Translations under genes and position numbers: made by a program
In this document: positions 62,200 to 64,000 of the stretch, piece by piece
How the letters are laid out: the number at the start of each line of letters is the position of its first letter
Numbering within the stretch: position 1 is the first letter of the stretch
Assembly: GCA_012934845.2 (NCBI GenBank)
Contig: WNNJ02002553.1
Coordinates: 124,001-188,000 of the forward strand
Direction of reading: 5' to 3'
DNA from: Pomphorhynchus laevis
Taxonomy: Eukaryota > Acanthocephala > Palaeacanthocephala > Echinorhynchida > Pomphorhynchidae
Length of the DNA stretch: 64,000 nt
Notes under the pieces: model-generated
Told to the model about the DNA's origin: nothing
The model's input: the letters and a program-made list of their open reading frames with translations, nothing else
Databases searched by the model: none

Positions 62200-64000
62200 T
62201 TAAAGTGGCAAATGCGTGCAAAATGCACGCTTACATGACCACTAACAAACAAAAAAAGAACATCAAAAGTCACAGATAATTAGTTAATTGCTGAAATGGA
62301 AATGGATTTGGCGTTTGAAGCACGGCATATATGTTGATTGGCGGATTGAATAGGCAGTTGATTTCACGAGAGAGGAGCAGCCACAACGAAGGAGCGGAAG
62401 CCAAAAGAGGTAGAGTAGTTTGGGACATGTAAAAGAAGGGAATTACGGGAACGCAGAGCACAATACACAGTACGAGAATTGTCGAGAAAAGGAAGGTTGA
62501 GAAATGAAGGGGTATGAGAAGTTATAAGGCGAAAAGCAATGATAAGAAGACGAATTTGAAAACGACAATAACTGGTAGGCCAATCAAGAGAAACAAGATA
62601 TTAGGATGTATGATCGAAACTACAAAGACGGAGGAGAACTCGGACGGCAGCGCTGATGATGTGTTGTAAAGGAAGAAGAGTGGATTTAGGTGAGTTGGAA
62701 AAAAGAATAAGACAGTAATCAAGTCTTGAGAAAAGAAGAGAAGATATGAGAGTCATACAAGAAGGGAAATCGATCAATCTACGAACTTGACGGAGATTGC
62801 GGAGTATCAAGGTATATGAGCGTACTTTATCACTAACGAAAGGTTTAAGTGAAAGTCGGTTGTCGAAATGAAAGCCTAGGAAAACGAGATTATCAACGAT
62901 TGGAAGAATTGTAGAATTTAATGATACGGAGGGAGGTTCGAAGCCGAGGCGTCGAGGTAGGATCCACATAATTTTGGATTTATCAGGATTCAGAGAAAGG
63001 CGAAGGGAAGAAAGATGATTGGAAATTGAGACAAGACAGCCCGAAGCGGAAACACTAAGATCGTGAATACGATAAACAGGTGCATGAGCATAGATGAGAA
63101 TGTCATCAGCATATTGCATAACATGGAAGTTAAATTTATGAGAAATCGACGACAAGTCAACGAGAAGAAGAGAAAAAAGCATAGGGCCTAATACGGAATC
63201 TTGTGGAACACCGGTCGGGATGGATGAAGGATGGGAGAGAGAAGAGTTAGAATAGACGCGAAATGTACGGTTTGACAGATATGAAGAAAACCATGATACA
63301 GTGGGTAAAGAGAAGCCATAATCATGACGAAGGCGATGGAGAAGAATCGAGTGATCGACGATGTCAAAAGCAGACGATAGATCAAGAGAAACTATGACAC
63401 TACATAATTTATGATCGCGCGAGATGAGTAAGTCATTATAAACTTTAAGACAAGCAATTTCAGTAGAGTGATTAGAGCGAAAAGCAACTTGGAAGGGAGG
63501 AAACAAGTTAGAGGAAAAGAGATATGTATTAACTTGCTTGAGAACGAGACGCTCAAGGAGTTTAGAGAGGGTTGGGAGAAGTGAGATTGGACGGTACGAA
63601 GATGGTAGTGAGGAGTCGAGAGATTGCTTTTTGATTTGAGGACGAACAGTGGCGCATTTCCAGATGGAAGGAAATGTACGGCTACGGATGGACGAGTTGA
63701 ACAATGTGGTTAGGAAGGGTGATATAGAGGAGCAGATATTTTTAAGCAAGTGAGTTGGAATTGGGTCAGAAGGAGAGGTTTTATTAGGTAATGACAGCAG
63801 AACCGAAGAAACTTCATCAGACGAAACGGGAAGAAGGTGGAATAGTTCTGGGAGGGAAGTATCTAAAGAGAAGAGTGGGTACAAGGGGGCTACGGGTAGT
63901 AGGGAAAGTAAATTAGATAGCTTAGTTTGTAGATAATAAGAAAATTCATCAGGATTTATATTACAAGAAGTATATGATCGTGAAAGAATTGAGTTTAAGA
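62200..64000 (-). mobile_element. L2-like LINE, 3' part, runs off the window
   Basis: Minus strand. RT coding from the window edge to 62601, C-terminal domain to about 62270, then the 3' end with hairpin GCGTGCATTTTGCACGC followed by ATTTGCCACTTTAAATAAAT at 62200-62235. The hairpin stem is kept while its loop differs from other copies. 5' part lies beyond the window. Confidence 0.88.
62601..64000 (-). CDS. L2-like reverse transcriptase, partial, one premature stop
   Basis: Open from the window end (about 466 codons visible). Motifs: LPNKTSPSDPIPTHLLKNIC, SSYRPISLLPTLSKLLERLV, FRSNHSTEIACLKVYNDLL, VIVSLDLSSAFDIVDHSILL (motif A), GVPQDSVLGPMLFSLLLVDL (motif B with Gly to Asp in the PQG triad), VMQYADDILIYAHAP (motif C, YADD) and LRLSLNPDKSKIMWILP. 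It stops at FDHTS, where relatives continue HTSTYIAQLSW; the same frame stays readable after the stop (WLAYQLL-type text continues in frame-shifted form to about 62270). PQG to PQD and the stop suggest recent loss of activity. Confidence 0.85.
   Translation of the reverse strand, partial: LNSILSRSYTSCNINPDEFSYYLQTKLSNLLSLLPVAPLYPLFSLDTSLPELFHLLPVSSDEVSSVLLSLPNKTSPSDPIPTHLLKNICSSISPFLTTLFNSSIRSRTFPSIWKCATVRPQIKKQSLDSSLPSSYRPISLLPTLSKLLERLVLKQVNTYLFSSNLFPPFQVAFRSNHSTEIACLKVYNDLLISRDHKLCSVIVSLDLSSAFDIVDHSILLHRLRHDYGFSLPTVSWFSSYLSNRTFRVYSNSSLSHPSSIPTGVPQDSVLGPMLFSLLLVDLSSISHKFNFHVMQYADDILIYAHAPVYRIHDLSVSASGCLVSISNHLSSLRLSLNPDKSKIMWILPRRLGFEPPSVSLNSTILPIVDNLVFLGFHFDNRLSLKPFVSDKVRSYTLILRNLRQVRRLIDFPSCMTLISSLLFSRLDYCLILFSNSPKSTLLPLQHIISAAVRVLLRLCSFDHTS

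Overview
This is an AT-rich, retrotransposon-dominated stretch of a eukaryotic (metazoan, probably invertebrate) nuclear genome. The evidence is a cytosolic ribosomal protein uL14 (RPL23) gene of animal type, a multi-exon gene with GT...AG introns of about 50 nt, tRNA-derived SINEs with pol III A and B boxes, non-LTR retrotransposons (CR1-, L2-, RTE- and jockey-like) and Penelope-like elements (PLEs). I cannot name the species. Nothing bacterial, viral or CRISPR-like is visible.

Only two loci look like host genes. (1) RPL23, minus strand, 46929-47357, is uninterrupted in its coding part. (2) A previously unmarked 14-exon gene lies on the minus strand, 39584 down to 32778. I assembled it by hand: every splice site is GT...AG, all 13 junctions keep frame, and 12 of 13 introns are 48-83 nt. 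It predicts a 519-residue type II membrane protein with a short basic cytoplasmic tail, one transmembrane helix, a Thr-rich stalk of seven 9-residue repeats and a 380-residue ectodomain with 12 cysteines and three N-glycosylation sequons. I recognise no known domain. Its second intron is 4.6 kb and is swollen by a PLE and a SINE array.

Layout. 1-9 kb: a decayed non-LTR element of a type common in fish (961-2335), a tandem array of PLE 3' ends (2890-4030) and a decayed RTE-like LINE (5290-8690). 9-16 kb: a foldback MITE (10196-10492) and one LINE with both ORFs open (11621-15600, CR1-like). 16-23 kb: two copies of a zinc-knuckle jockey-like LINE arranged head to head. 23-28 kb: decayed CR1-like copies, one with an exact 474-bp tandem duplication. 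28-29.5 kb: a PLE without a C-terminal endonuclease. 29.7-30.4 kb: a GC-richer retroelement remnant. 31-32.5 kb: L2-like 3' ends. 32.8-39.6 kb: the new host gene. 40.5-46.7 kb: PLE tail, SINE arrays, L2 remnant, foldback element and a second SINE family. 46.9-47.4 kb: RPL23. 48.2-55 kb: a CR1-like copy split by two nested insertions, one of them a 0.9-kb-arm palindrome of a GIY-YIG PLE. 56.4-60.1 kb: minisatellite plus decayed L2-like LINE. 60.7 kb: a TA-flanked MITE. 61.5-64 kb: a CR1 fragment and a nearly intact L2-like RT that runs off the window.

The best candidates for something undescribed are the type II membrane protein gene and a recurring hammerhead-ribozyme-like core (CTGANGA, paired stem, GAAAC) found in two tRNA-derived SINE families, one in a 397-bp tandem array, and in the ends of several PLEs. 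The ribozyme reading rests on primary and secondary structure only; helix I is weak or missing in most copies.
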